Assembly (NCBI RefSeq): GCF_964019385.1
Contig: NC_088643.1
Coordinates: 49,761,900 to 49,825,899, forward strand
Length of the DNA stretch: 64,000 bases
Direction of reading: 5' to 3'
From: Sycon ciliatum
Lineage: Eukaryota > Porifera > Calcarea > Leucosolenida > Sycettidae
Below, one piece after another: positions 27,601-39,600 of this stretch. Within the stretch, counting starts at the first letter, position 1; each line of letters opens with the position of its first letter. The notes under the pieces are model-generated. The model ran no database searches, was not told the DNA's origin, and saw nothing but the letters and a program-made list of their open reading frames with translations. The position numbers were made by a program, and so were the translations under genes.

Positions 27601-30600
27601 GCGAAAAGGCATCCTCGCCCGAGGGAGGTACTTAAAAAGTAATGATGGACCTTAGCCTCCCGGACTCTAAGTCAGCAAGTATGCAGCTTGAGTCACTGCA
27701 AGTGCAGCGCTGTGCAGCGAGTCCGTCACTTCGCCGAAGCATCCCAACTGATGATGTAATCGCATCCCAACTGATGATGTAATCGCGTAAATTCTATATA
27801 CATGTACATGTGAGAGTTGACATTTTTGTATAGGAATTCCATTGGTGGAATCCGCCGACCGACTGTATTATCCTGTCTTAGGTCGGAAAGTCACTGGGGC
27901 GACTCATGAGATGGCATATGGCTGTCATTTTGTGGGAGTTGGGGTATGCTGTGCTATGGCATGCAAGTTGTTTTGCTGGGCATTAATTAAGAAAAGAAGA
28001 AGAGGACTTTCCTGAGCCGCATTGATGTATCCTCCTTCTCTGGCTCCAATTCTGGAAAGAAAGCCGATAAGTTTGTCCCCTAACTCTCTTCCCGCTGGAG
28101 AGAGCAAATCAACAAGTAGTAATACTAGAAGTTCTAACAGGAGGGTGGGTAGGTATATGGACCCACGATTGGAGATGTGCTCATTAACGATGTCCTGTGA
28201 CAACATCACCTGTACTCTATTTATGTGTGGGTTTTGATATCGCTGTTCATACCTGTGCGTCTGCTTTGGTTTGCAGGAGTGCTTCACTGGTGACTGGACC
28301 CTGGAGAAGTTAGATACCGTCATTGAAAGCTGCTATGAAATGGGAACAGAACTTTCTGGTGCCCTGGGCCGTGCTGAGCTGAGGGCCAGCCAGTTTCCTG
28401 AGTTCTCAGACGTGATGGAGCACGTCAGCAACCTGAAGCGGGAAGTAGAGCGGCTGGGTGACCTTCACAAAGACACGTCCGGTGCTCTCGAGGAGCTTGG
28501 TGAAATGTGGTCGCAGCTGGAGGGTAGCTGCGGAGAGCTTCGGGCCTACGTCAAAGATTGCCGCAAGGTATTCCCAACTACTCAAGAACTGGAGAACGCG
28601 GCGAGTCGGCATGAAGTCTGTGCTACCAGGCTTGATGTGAGTGGCCTAATTTGTCCTATAGCAGACCACACCAGTGTTTTCATTCAAGAAGTGCATGTAT
28701 ATTTGGGGTCCTTGATTCACTACCCAGGGATGAATTTACTGTCATGTTTATGCATAGCAATTTTTGCTGTGCAAAATCTCAATTGTGGCGTAAGCTACAA
28801 AAAGCATGGATAGCCTGTACATGTATGTATGGCAGTTTTCTGCATGTCACTGTGATTTTTGAGTAGCAGTAGATCGATTTTGCGTAGCAAACTGCGATGC
28901 GATACCGGATAAATTCATCCCTGCTACCCATGAGGCTTTCTAGAATTTTGGTACTCTTGTTGCAGGTCACCCAGCTTTCAGTGTGATCAGATATGATTAC
29001 TAGTATTTCCTTCAAGTCTATTCCATGTTTCCACAAGTCCGCAGTGATACAGGGTCATTTTAAAACAAAACAAGGCTACTTTTGCTGTTATTCTGAGTTT
29101 CATTGATATCCACCAATCTTTAGACAACAATGGTGGTGCTAGTTGTACATACCTAGATTGTAGGAGAGGAGCAAGAAAAACCCGGCATGTCACTTTAGCG
29201 CAGCAGATAAAGGCGCCATGCCATGCCGTGGGGTGACAATTTTTTTGCAGGAAGAGTATGTGTGAAGTTTCTTTTTCATCAACAACTTTCGTGGCAATTC
29301 CCATGAATTTATTTTACACCCCTGACCGTCAGACTTCATTCTCATCCCGCACATCATCCTCTCCCCTCACGTCCAGGCATGGCGCTTTCGTCTTCGCCTT
29401 CATCTGCCGCGCTAAATTGCCACGCCGTTTTGTTTCTCTTGCCTCTCTCCTACGATAACCCTAGGCAGGTATCACTAGTGGCATCATTGTTTGTCCAAAG
29501 ATTCGAGCATAACCATGAAACCCGGGATACCGGCAAAATATAACCTTGTTACATCGCTGACTTGTGTCACCTGGCTCTGCCCTCACAGTACCGAACACTA
29601 TTTAAATGTAAACAGCAACTTTAATAGCTTGTGCCGTATGCGTCCATGTAGGAGCTTCGCACCTCTATCCGAACGGCCCAGCGTAAGGCAATGTTAGTCC
29701 AGGGCAGTGTTGGAGAGCTACAGACTCGCTGCGAATCGGACGGACCCCTGTGTGATCGCCTGACTCGTCAGTACCGTGATGTCAAGGCCTTCCCAATAGC
29801 CCTTGAGCTAGTGGTGAGTGTGGACTGGTTTACATGGCCGGTCAGCTGATCGGCTGCTCGGTTCTGCTTCTATTTTCATTGTTGTATCTGCATCACCTAC
29901 TTTTGTATACCTTCCTGGCAACAAGACCTCACTGCGAAGTGACTTTGACCATGACATATTGATGAGCAGACTAACTCAATAAGGCTACGAATAGATTAAC
30001 TAATATGGCTAAGAAGCAATTTGTCCCATTGCCTGTGCACTGTAGGCCGTGCTGCTCTTCCTGCTGGTCTAGGTTTGGGCTGTGGCCAAATTAGTATCTC
30101 ACGTCATGGTGGCATTGTTTGCTTCCTGTATTGTTTTTACTGTGCAGGGTAAGCTGCTGGAAGTTCTTGTCAACAGTGGGATAGTACAGCCGTTGCTACT
30201 AGCGAATGAGGCCGATCTTCAGAACGAATCCATCAAGTGCCAGGTAATAGTTGAAGTATACTGGAGCATGTTGAGTCCTAAGTGTGCTGAAAATGGAAAA
30301 TCTTTGCATTGTGTGCATTCTGTGAAGTGTGAACCCCAAATTGAAAATTAAGATTACACAGTGTAGGATGTACTACATGAGTACATTATTTGATATTTCC
30401 TATTTGCTGCATTCTAAAGCTATAGCATAGAAACAGCACACCTAGACTAGTAGCTTACACCGGTGGCACTTTTCTTAATGCCTTTTCTATTAGCTAATTT
30501 GTTTTGCGGATCCATGTGCGTTCCGTTTTCTTCTGTGCCTCCACAGGTTGCTAGCCAGTCTTTGGCTGGCCTGCGTAAGAGACTAGACAACATGAATGCT

Positions 30601-33600
30601 TCCATTCAGGCATCCTATGGTAGTGATGGGGAGCTTACCAGTCTTGCTACAGAAGAAGGTGTGGTGAGGCAACAGCTTGAGCAACGGCTGGCAACCGTCT
30701 CGCGGTTACGAGAAATGTGGAGCAAGGCCAAGAAGGAGATCTCGTCTGTGATGGAATGGACTCGGGCGACAGAGGCTGAACTGGAGACGCTCTTGACAGA
30801 AGATATCGCCGAAATGTCCTCGTGCAGTGAGCAACTTGGAAGAATGCAGGTAGGTTCAAATGCCCTGCAATAAGCAAGTTCTAGTTGTATGTCAGTGAGA
30901 AAAGGGATTGTACATACTAGATAGTGGCTGTGATAAATCGGTGAACGTCGGCAAGATATTGCTCAGTGGCATACTCAACTGGGCTGTCAGGGTGAAGATG
31001 TGCCCACCATTTTTCTACTTCACCCTGCTTTGATGCTATTATGACGGAAAGTGGTGGAGAAGTCTTGTAACGTATTGACAGGCCCCGTGCTGTGTACGTA
31101 GTCTGGTATTGAGTGTTGGCTCTTGGGTTTCTTGCAGGGTCTGGTGTCTCAGGCACAGCAACACCAAGAGAAGATGAAGCAATTTGGCGCCCAGTTTGCA
31201 AAGCTGGAGTCGATTGCTCCTCCACGCAGTACTATACCGAGACCACCTCCGTCTCGGTCAATTGACACCATTGAGGAAGGGGACGAGGAAGAGGATAAAG
31301 ATGCTCCCAGATCTGATATCGAGGCCCTGCAACAGAGATATGCAGATAGCAATCATCAGCTTGAGGCTCTGCTGCAGAAGCTATCGGCCCGTCAGGCTCT
31401 ACTTCTGGAGAAACTCAAGCACTGGAGCCAGGTGTGGACCAGAGTGGATTACATGCGAAAGGTCTGTGAGCAAGTACAGGAGGGCCTGTCTCAAGTCAAC
31501 ACAGCCTCTATGCAGTACGCAAGGTGGCCCGAAGAGATGGAGCGGGTGAAGGTGAGAGAGACTCAAACGTTTATCATTCTGATTGTTGCACGTGAGAATA
31601 TCTTGTCGTTGTGACTTGTGGTGTACGAGTAAGCCTGTCAAACCTATGGTAGCCAGTTTAGGAGGTGATGCTTCTGAGAAAGGTAGTGATGCTATTCAGA
31701 AGGCTAGTGCTGCTGCTGCTGCTGCACTTGGTACTTTGCCAAATGCAGCTTGTGTGGAGCCACTACTCCTGGTGAACTGCCGCGAATGCTTTTTAAAGTT
31801 GGCTACACCTTTTATCTGTTCTTGCAGGAATTGGAGGAAGTGCTCACTTCGGAAACGGTGATGACAAGCCTTCAATCCCTCATCGAGAGCATTTCGGATG
31901 ATGACGCCAGCGACGGTGATGATACGGATGGCTCAGGTTCGGCGAGGATACGCGCCGTAGTAGCTCATCGCCAGGCATTGCTGGATGGTGTGATGGAGTG
32001 TCGACAGGAACTGAACAGCATGGCAGTCGTCAAGGTCACCTACCGCGGAAAGCTGATGGAGGTGGAGACTGGCAACAAGCAGGCAGCCATGAAGTACAAG
32101 CAGCTTTGCCGCCCGCTAGACACCTGGGATGCAGTTGGAGAATACAAGTGCAGTGCAGTGGTACGTGATGTGATGTGGTGTGAACTTTAGATTGCTCCCC
32201 ATCATCCTGGCTTCGGGAACTTTCCCATTGTAGTGTGCAGAGAAACTCAGAAAGTGCTGTACATCTATGTGGAATTGCGTGTACCAACTCCAGTGTAACT
32301 GATCAGCTAGATCTAGGCCATGCTTAGTGTGAGCTGTGTTTGTGTGGGTATTATTGTGTGCATGTTGAACCAGTTGTGTCGACATGTCTATTCAATGTGG
32401 TGCACCTGCTGCGTATGTTTGTTGATGATGGTATGTATGCTCATGTATGGGTACACACATGCGTATGTGTGTGTGTGTATGTGTCTGTCTATCTGTCTGT
32501 TTGTCGGTATGTCTGCCTGTGTCTGTGTCTCTGTGTGTGTGTGTGTGTGTGTGTGTGGGTGTGGGTGTGGGTGTGTGTGTGTGTGTGTGTTTATAGTCTT
32601 TGCGACAAGCCTTGTCTGAACGGCAAGGCCAGCTTGCAGAACTGCAGGGCCTCTTCGGGCGTATGGAGCACCACATCGTTGACGACTCGGCCACGAACAC
32701 TCGTCACACGCAGTGTCGCAGCCAGTATGAACAGTTGACGGAGAAAGCTGGCCAGTTAGCCGATGCCCTGACCTGTGGTGAAAACCAACACAATGAGTAG
32801 GTTCTATGGATTATAATCTTCTTCCACTGTGCTGTGTATGTGACGTTCTGCTCCCGTATTCTGGTTAGAGTTTAGTCAACTGTTACTTCATGTTAGACCT
32901 ACTTCATGTACCTATACACCCTGTGTACTGGTCCTCTTCTCTATGTCTTTAATTGTTTCCTTTTGGCTGCCTGTGTGCAGTGTAACATGATGACAAATTT
33001 CTCCCTGCTCCTGTGTTTTCATTCTATATTCAAGGTTCCAAGACTCCTGCGTGGCGCTATCGAATTTGTTTGCACGGTGCAATCGGCTGGAGGGTGACTT
33101 GAGCGGCTGTGACAATGAGGCTGATTTGCAAGCACATTTACAGGACCTTTCTGTAAGTAGCTGGTGGTCATCGAAACCTAATTCTGACAGATATAATGTA
33201 CTGACAGGTATTATTTGAAAGTTGAATCAACAAAGAATCAGAACATCGGTAGCATGGACCCCCCCCCCCCCCCCCCCCACACACACACCCACCCACCCAC
33301 CCACACTTATATCAGGCAGAAGTTTCACTTTTGTATGGCAGCTCCGGGTAGAGTATGCATGGCTGTCCTCGTTACTGTTTCTGTACCAGTTTTTCTCACT
33401 GGGGCACAAATATCAAATGCAGGGTGGAAATCACAGGTTTTTAGAGTTCTGGGCTCAATAGTGACTACTGTTGGAATCATATCCATCTCCACTGTGGACA
33501 TAGAAAGCAGTGATGCTCGTTGCCTGGCATGGTGGTACTCTGTGCGAGTGTGCTACTCTCTCTCTCTCTCTCTCTCTTTCATTTTCCACGCTTGTAATAT

Positions 33601-36600
33601 GATACATTTCTGTATTGTTTATCCCTTTCTCTTTCTGTGTGCCAGGCGTTGTCCACACGTCTAAATGCTAGTGAAGCGGACGAACGGCGAATAGGCGAAC
33701 TCGCTGGCAGTCTGCAGAGATCCTCCGTACACCACTCCCATGCAGCCGTGGCAGAGCTAACGGACAGTCTTGATCGCGTGCGCGCAAGCCGTCAGTCTTG
33801 CCAGGCACTCCTGGCCGAGCTGAGACGAGAGTGGCAGGGTGTCGGGGGCAAGCTGCCAGCTGCTCGGCGTGTCCTCCGGGATGCTGAAGTAGCGCTGGAC
33901 GAGCTGCAGGGCATCACCGAAAGGCGTGTCCCTGTTGGCAGTGATGTCAGGACAAATGGCGATGCCTTCAGTGCCGCTCTGGTATGTCTAAATCATCTTG
34001 ATCGTTGCCATCCTCAGAGAACTTCAGGTAGTTTGCGGCTTCCCGGCCCAGGTCTGACGATGGTCTCAGTTCCTAACTAAATTGCTGGAGTGAGAGATAC
34101 AAGCAGTCGTTCTGAGGAGTGGCGTACACGGTGCACACGTTTACATGATTGTGTAGATACTACAAGATAGAAGGCAGTGTACAGACAAGGGGTTGTGCAG
34201 ATTGTGTTTCATGCTGATACCAAGTGTGAAACAGATACACAGTCTTGCCACTGTTTTGTAGCATATGATGTTATACATGTCCTACAGTAATGAGTAGCTG
34301 CCCGCAGGTGATCTTCTCCTTTTGTCAGGCCGAACGATATGGGCTGTTATATTTGGACACTACCGTAGTGACACGCATATAAGCACATGTGCCTATGCCC
34401 GGGCATAAGCGCACCCTCACAAATAAGCGCACCCTCACAAATAAGCGCACCCTCACAAATAAGCGCACCTTCACAAATAAGCGCATGGGCTTATAAGTGA
34501 ACCTAAATGCTGTCCATCCCGCGACACACAGACACCACAAAAACACCATGTTCACATAGTTCAATGTGCATTGCGGTATTGCACTTTTTGCATAATTATG
34601 CAAGGTACCGGTACACTAGAAACTGAAGCGCATGTGCCTATGTGCGAGACAAAACGACCCGCTAAAAAATAACGCAAAAACGCAAAAACTCGCTCATAAG
34701 TGCATGTGCCTTTATGTGCGTCACTACGGTAGTAGTCCTGATCTGATTCACCTTCCTAGTGATCTGTAGTAGTCCTGATCTGATTCACCTTCCTAGTGAT
34801 CTGTAGTAGTCCTGATCTGATTCACCTTCCTAGTGATCTGTAGCAGTCCTGATCTGATTCACCTTCCTAGTGATCTGTAGTAGTCCTGATCTGATTCACC
34901 TTCCTAGTGATCTGTAGTAGTCCTGATCTGATTCATTTTCCTAGTGATCTGTAGTAGTCCTGATCTGATTCATTTTCCTAGTGATCTGTAGTAGTCCTGA
35001 TCTGATTCATTTTCCTAGTGATCTGTAGTAGTCCTGATCTGATTCATTTTCCTAGTGATCTGTAGTAGTCCTGATCTGATTCATTTTCCTAGTGATCTGT
35101 ACGTGTAACTGTTATGTGCTTTTCTGTTGTGTTACGGCTTCTTGGCTGCTTGTGCGGTGGTTGTACAGAGTCGAGCGTGTCATGAAGCCTCCGAGGCCAA
35201 CAGAAGCCTGCAGAACCTGAGCGCTTCGCTATCGACAAAGATCAGCAATACGCTTGGTGTACCGGAGAGGTTGAAAATCCACTGGGAGCGATGGAGTCGA
35301 CTGGAGGCTGAGGTAAGAACGTGTAATCCTTTTTAATGGCTTTCATTATGCTGTGAGAGTCATTTAAAAAAGCCATGCTTGCTTCTCTTGTGCATGTGCC
35401 AGTTGTGCGTGCCCACGTTTCCCATGCCTGGTACATGCGGGTACATGCATGCACGACTCTCCATGTGAAGGTGATGTCATGCGCGCGACGTGTCCTTTTC
35501 TAGCACCCCATCGGTGCATGCAGCTGGTGTCTGCTGTGCTGATGCTATTTCACAATAGGCATGGTTGTATGGGGTTTGACACACAGTTTACATTACATTG
35601 TACTGCTGCTGCTGCTGTGTTATGTGTTATGTGTCCAGGCAATGGCTAGTCAGGAGCAGGCGTCAGACAATCACGACAAATGGACTGGACACTGGCATGA
35701 TGTTGAGCTGATCGAGCAGTGGATATCAGGTGTTCTCAAGAACATCAGGACACTGCGCGCCACGTCGCTGTCATCTGCATGGAAACTGAGGGCCACGGCT
35801 GAAGAACTGAAGGTTAGTATAGTATCAGTCGCGGCTTTGGAAAACTGAGCACTTATGAAGGTCAGGCGCGGGAGATGAACCCCATGCCATACGCTACAGT
35901 GACTGTTGATGATGATTAGTTGATTGCAGGAGGTGCCCTTGTTCACATTTGAATTCGTGTGTGTGCAACGCTTATGCGAGCACTTGAAGACTCACATGTG
36001 CCCTGCATTCTTTTTGCAAGTGTCCACCAAACTCGTAATGCAGCCTTTCCTATCTTGTGATGAAGTTGGGCTGTTTTGGACGCAGCAAATAATCTGTCAT
36101 GTCAGCCTTCCCTGCATGCAGTCCACTAGGGCGTGGCGTCTAACCTCTTTCATACCTATTGTTTATACCATTGTACTGTGTCCCAGCAACGTTATAGCCC
36201 GTTCGTATTACTGCTGTATGTGTATTACAGATGCTGTTGTCAACAAGCTCTCTCGACGAAAACACGTGTACAGCTCAGGGTGCTATTCTAACTCAGCTAG
36301 TATCCGAGGCGGATGAGTTTTGTCGACTTGCGCCGCACTCTGAGGCCAATGAGGTCCATGCACAGAGACTTGGTGGACTAGAAGAACAGCTACAGACTCT
36401 CGGAGAGGAAGCTCAGGTTCTTCAAACAACAACTAACGTAAGTTCCAGTGACTAGCAGTGCATGCACGTCAGTTTTGTTTTGTTTTATCTACTGGTGTGC
36501 GATTGAAAACCTTTCAGTGGAATAATGTTGTGCGTGGGGTTGATACATGTTTAGTCTTCTCCTCCGGGACACTTTCCGATTTCATTAGGAATCTCCTGCT

Positions 36601-39600
36601 TTTAAAATACTTGGTCCGCCCAGCTAAAATTGGCGCTTATCTTCTCACTTGGTTTTTTGGTGTTTTGCCTGTGCCACACGGCATGGAACCACCGATTCAC
36701 CATCCGAACATGACCATTGACCATTGCATCCGACGCCATGGCAGCACAAACCATCACAGAAGTTGCGATCGGTTCGTTTGAGTCTTTTTGACGGAGCTGC
36801 CGCCGACGAACACTTCCGTCAGCGCAAGAAAACACTGCAACCTCCGCTCGAGTCCGTAAAATAGGTCAGGATGTTCGCATTTCAGAGCGATGGAGAATAT
36901 AGTTTCTGTCTACTTCCAGCTGTCTGATGGCAAGGATTGTTTACCCCGGGGAGGTTTAGAAAAGCTGAAAAAGCGCTTCGCGAGCTTGAATTTGAGTGCT
37001 TGCACAGTACAGCGCCTAGTGAAGGGCTATCACCAGCAAATCGCTGACGAAGAAACTGCAGCTCATGTCGATGTCTCCAGTAAGTGAGACCAATCCGGCG
37101 GACACACTTTGAAGCTCACAGAGGACAGGGCAAAGGAGCTTATCAAAGGAAACACCAAGTCCTGAGAGAAACACTCGTGCAAAAGACTTTCAGGAAACTA
37201 GCCGAAAAGCCTGGTGCACGGCGTTGTAGGTGCAGTACGCACAGGTGCTACATCAAGCGCGGAAGCTATCACTGCGCTGCATGTACAAGCACCAGCGGCT
37301 CGCGTACGCGTGGGTACGGGTGCTGATCAGCAAGTACGATAAGCGCAAGAGGTGATTTGAAAAAAGGACACTGATATGGCGTTGCCTTTTTGTCTCAAAC
37401 AAAGTCGCATTATTGCGACGAACGGGGATAACACTTACAGTCAACATGCGGGCAGTCTCACTCAGCTTCTGATGGGAAGGTGACAGGCAGGCACTGCCTT
37501 TGAGCGTGATTCGAGACAAGTAGAAGTGGAACAAGCTATGAAACGACCCGTGCAGCAGTTGTCCGGATCGTACGTTTTGAGCTCTTCCTCCAGCGACGAT
37601 AGTGGCGAGGAGGATGTGTAACTTGCTTGAATTTTCGACTGAGTTGCTTACTGACATGTAAATAATCATGTATATAGTGCTTTGTGATCGTGGCTTGCTT
37701 CAAATATTAGTATTTCTTTCCTGAGACAAGTGTGAAGATAAGCGCCAATTTTAACTGGGCGGACCAAGTACACACATAGAGACAAGAACCTATATACATG
37801 TGTTACAAAGAAACTATAAGTTTCATTTTCGCTGGCTCTCAAGAAAGGACATGGCTACCGGATACTTGTCTTACCATGCCTTCAGCATACAAAATTGATA
37901 CACAATAGAACGGCTTTGCAAATCACGCATGGTCCTACTTGGGAGAGTGACGATGGAGTCTAAAGTCTATAATTTGCCTTGCCATAATCTCAAACTTTGA
38001 GTAGACAATTTTTTGAATTTTGCCTCTGCTCCAATTCCACAATTCAAGGATAAGTCTGAGGAAGGCATGTCTTCCTCGGGTTCCATTTTCATGTGACTAG
38101 TGCATGCTGGAGTGTGCACTTTTGGTACGGAGCCGCAATGTTCGCTTTTCCTATTTGCTTGTGTGTTTTGCAGGCACGCCTAGAACTTCTCAACAATATA
38201 GATGGCTTTATTGACATGCTCACGTCATTGAACGGAGCAGCAACCTCTAGTGCCGAAAGTCTGGGAAGTACTGGAGTACGATCAGCGTCTCTCTGGTGCT
38301 TACAGGTTAGATTCCTATACCTAGAATGATGTCTAATTTCTCGTTGTCCCCACTCAGTCGTACAGTCCGTAGTGTCCCTCTTGTATTACTAGTGCGGAGT
38401 TGCAGAAGGCTATTTTGTGGATAGGGTCTGCACGTCCCATCACTCCGCATTCGCCGTCTGTGTGGGTGGGGGTGGGGTGGGGTATTCCAGTAGGGTGGGT
38501 GGAAAGAGTACTCACAGAACGATAAACATTGGCTTTAGCTTCCATGTGAAAGAAAATGCTGGGTTCGATCAAGCCTTCAAGGAATGCTGTATTTTCCGTA
38601 GGTGACTTGCTTGTTGCAAAACCTGGAGTGAATTCCAGGAGGAATAGATATACTGCTATTAGTACACAAGTGTTGCTTCTGCTTGGAAATTCAAGCACAG
38701 TAAACAGGTGCTGCAAACACCAGTGAGAAGGATAAAGCAAAACGGCTGGGGGAGTTGTGGTTCACAATTTCTTTCCAATAGATGTCCTTGTAGTCTAACA
38801 CTCTTCAGCTCACGCGTACGTGTACATGTATATTAAGTCAACCTAACAAGCATGGTACTCGCATTGGTGTGGTTTGGGTGTCTGCCCACGCAGGATATAT
38901 CATCGAATTTTTCCAATTTACACACGCAACTGGATGATCTGGTGTCGGAATGTGCACGGCTCAAAGCCAGCGGGGCCATTTTGGAGCGCCTCGAACTGTC
39001 GCAGGACCTCTGGGCGATGTTGCAACGGACAGTTCAGGAAGCACTGGTAAGGCAAATTGGTACTGGTCACTGGTATTCTTGGCAGGTTCCGGTTCAATGG
39101 ACAGCTCCATGCGTTTGGCCTCCCTGTACAAATCTCTGCCCGCACTGGCCCCCTTATAACTATAGCAATCTTTCTTTTTTCTGTTGGTAACTGAAGATCT
39201 TTTGATGTATTATGGCATATTTAAAACTCATAAGAAGTCGCCGTTCGGATGTCTGGTGCCTTTCAAGCCGCACAGTAGCACCGCCGCATACCCGTAACCC
39301 AGGAACGGCCTTAGTTCCTTGTGTTTCAGTATGCACAGCAATTTTGCAACGAAAGGAACTTTGTCCATGATCAACCAGAATCCATGGGTCAGAGTCCCGA
39401 GTGGCTCGATATATCTATCACATGTGGAGATTGGCTGTAGTCCAGTGTTGCCCCCCCCGATGCATTGCTTGACTGGCTCTGTGCTGCACATTGTGTATGT
39501 TCTGCAGGGAACTCAGAAAGCACGTCGCACATCACCATCAACATCCAGGTATGTGCCGGTGATAGTTCTAAGAACTCAGTTGCCACTGTGCATTCCAGCT

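Noticed and set aside
32320-32738. Open frames rich in Cys/Val at the GT-rich tract
   Set aside because: Same cause: microsatellite translation. The true exon starts at 32597 in another frame.
34729-35098. CRISPR-like array
   Set aside because: Units are strictly tandem with no variable spacers, and the context is an animal intron. It is a minisatellite.
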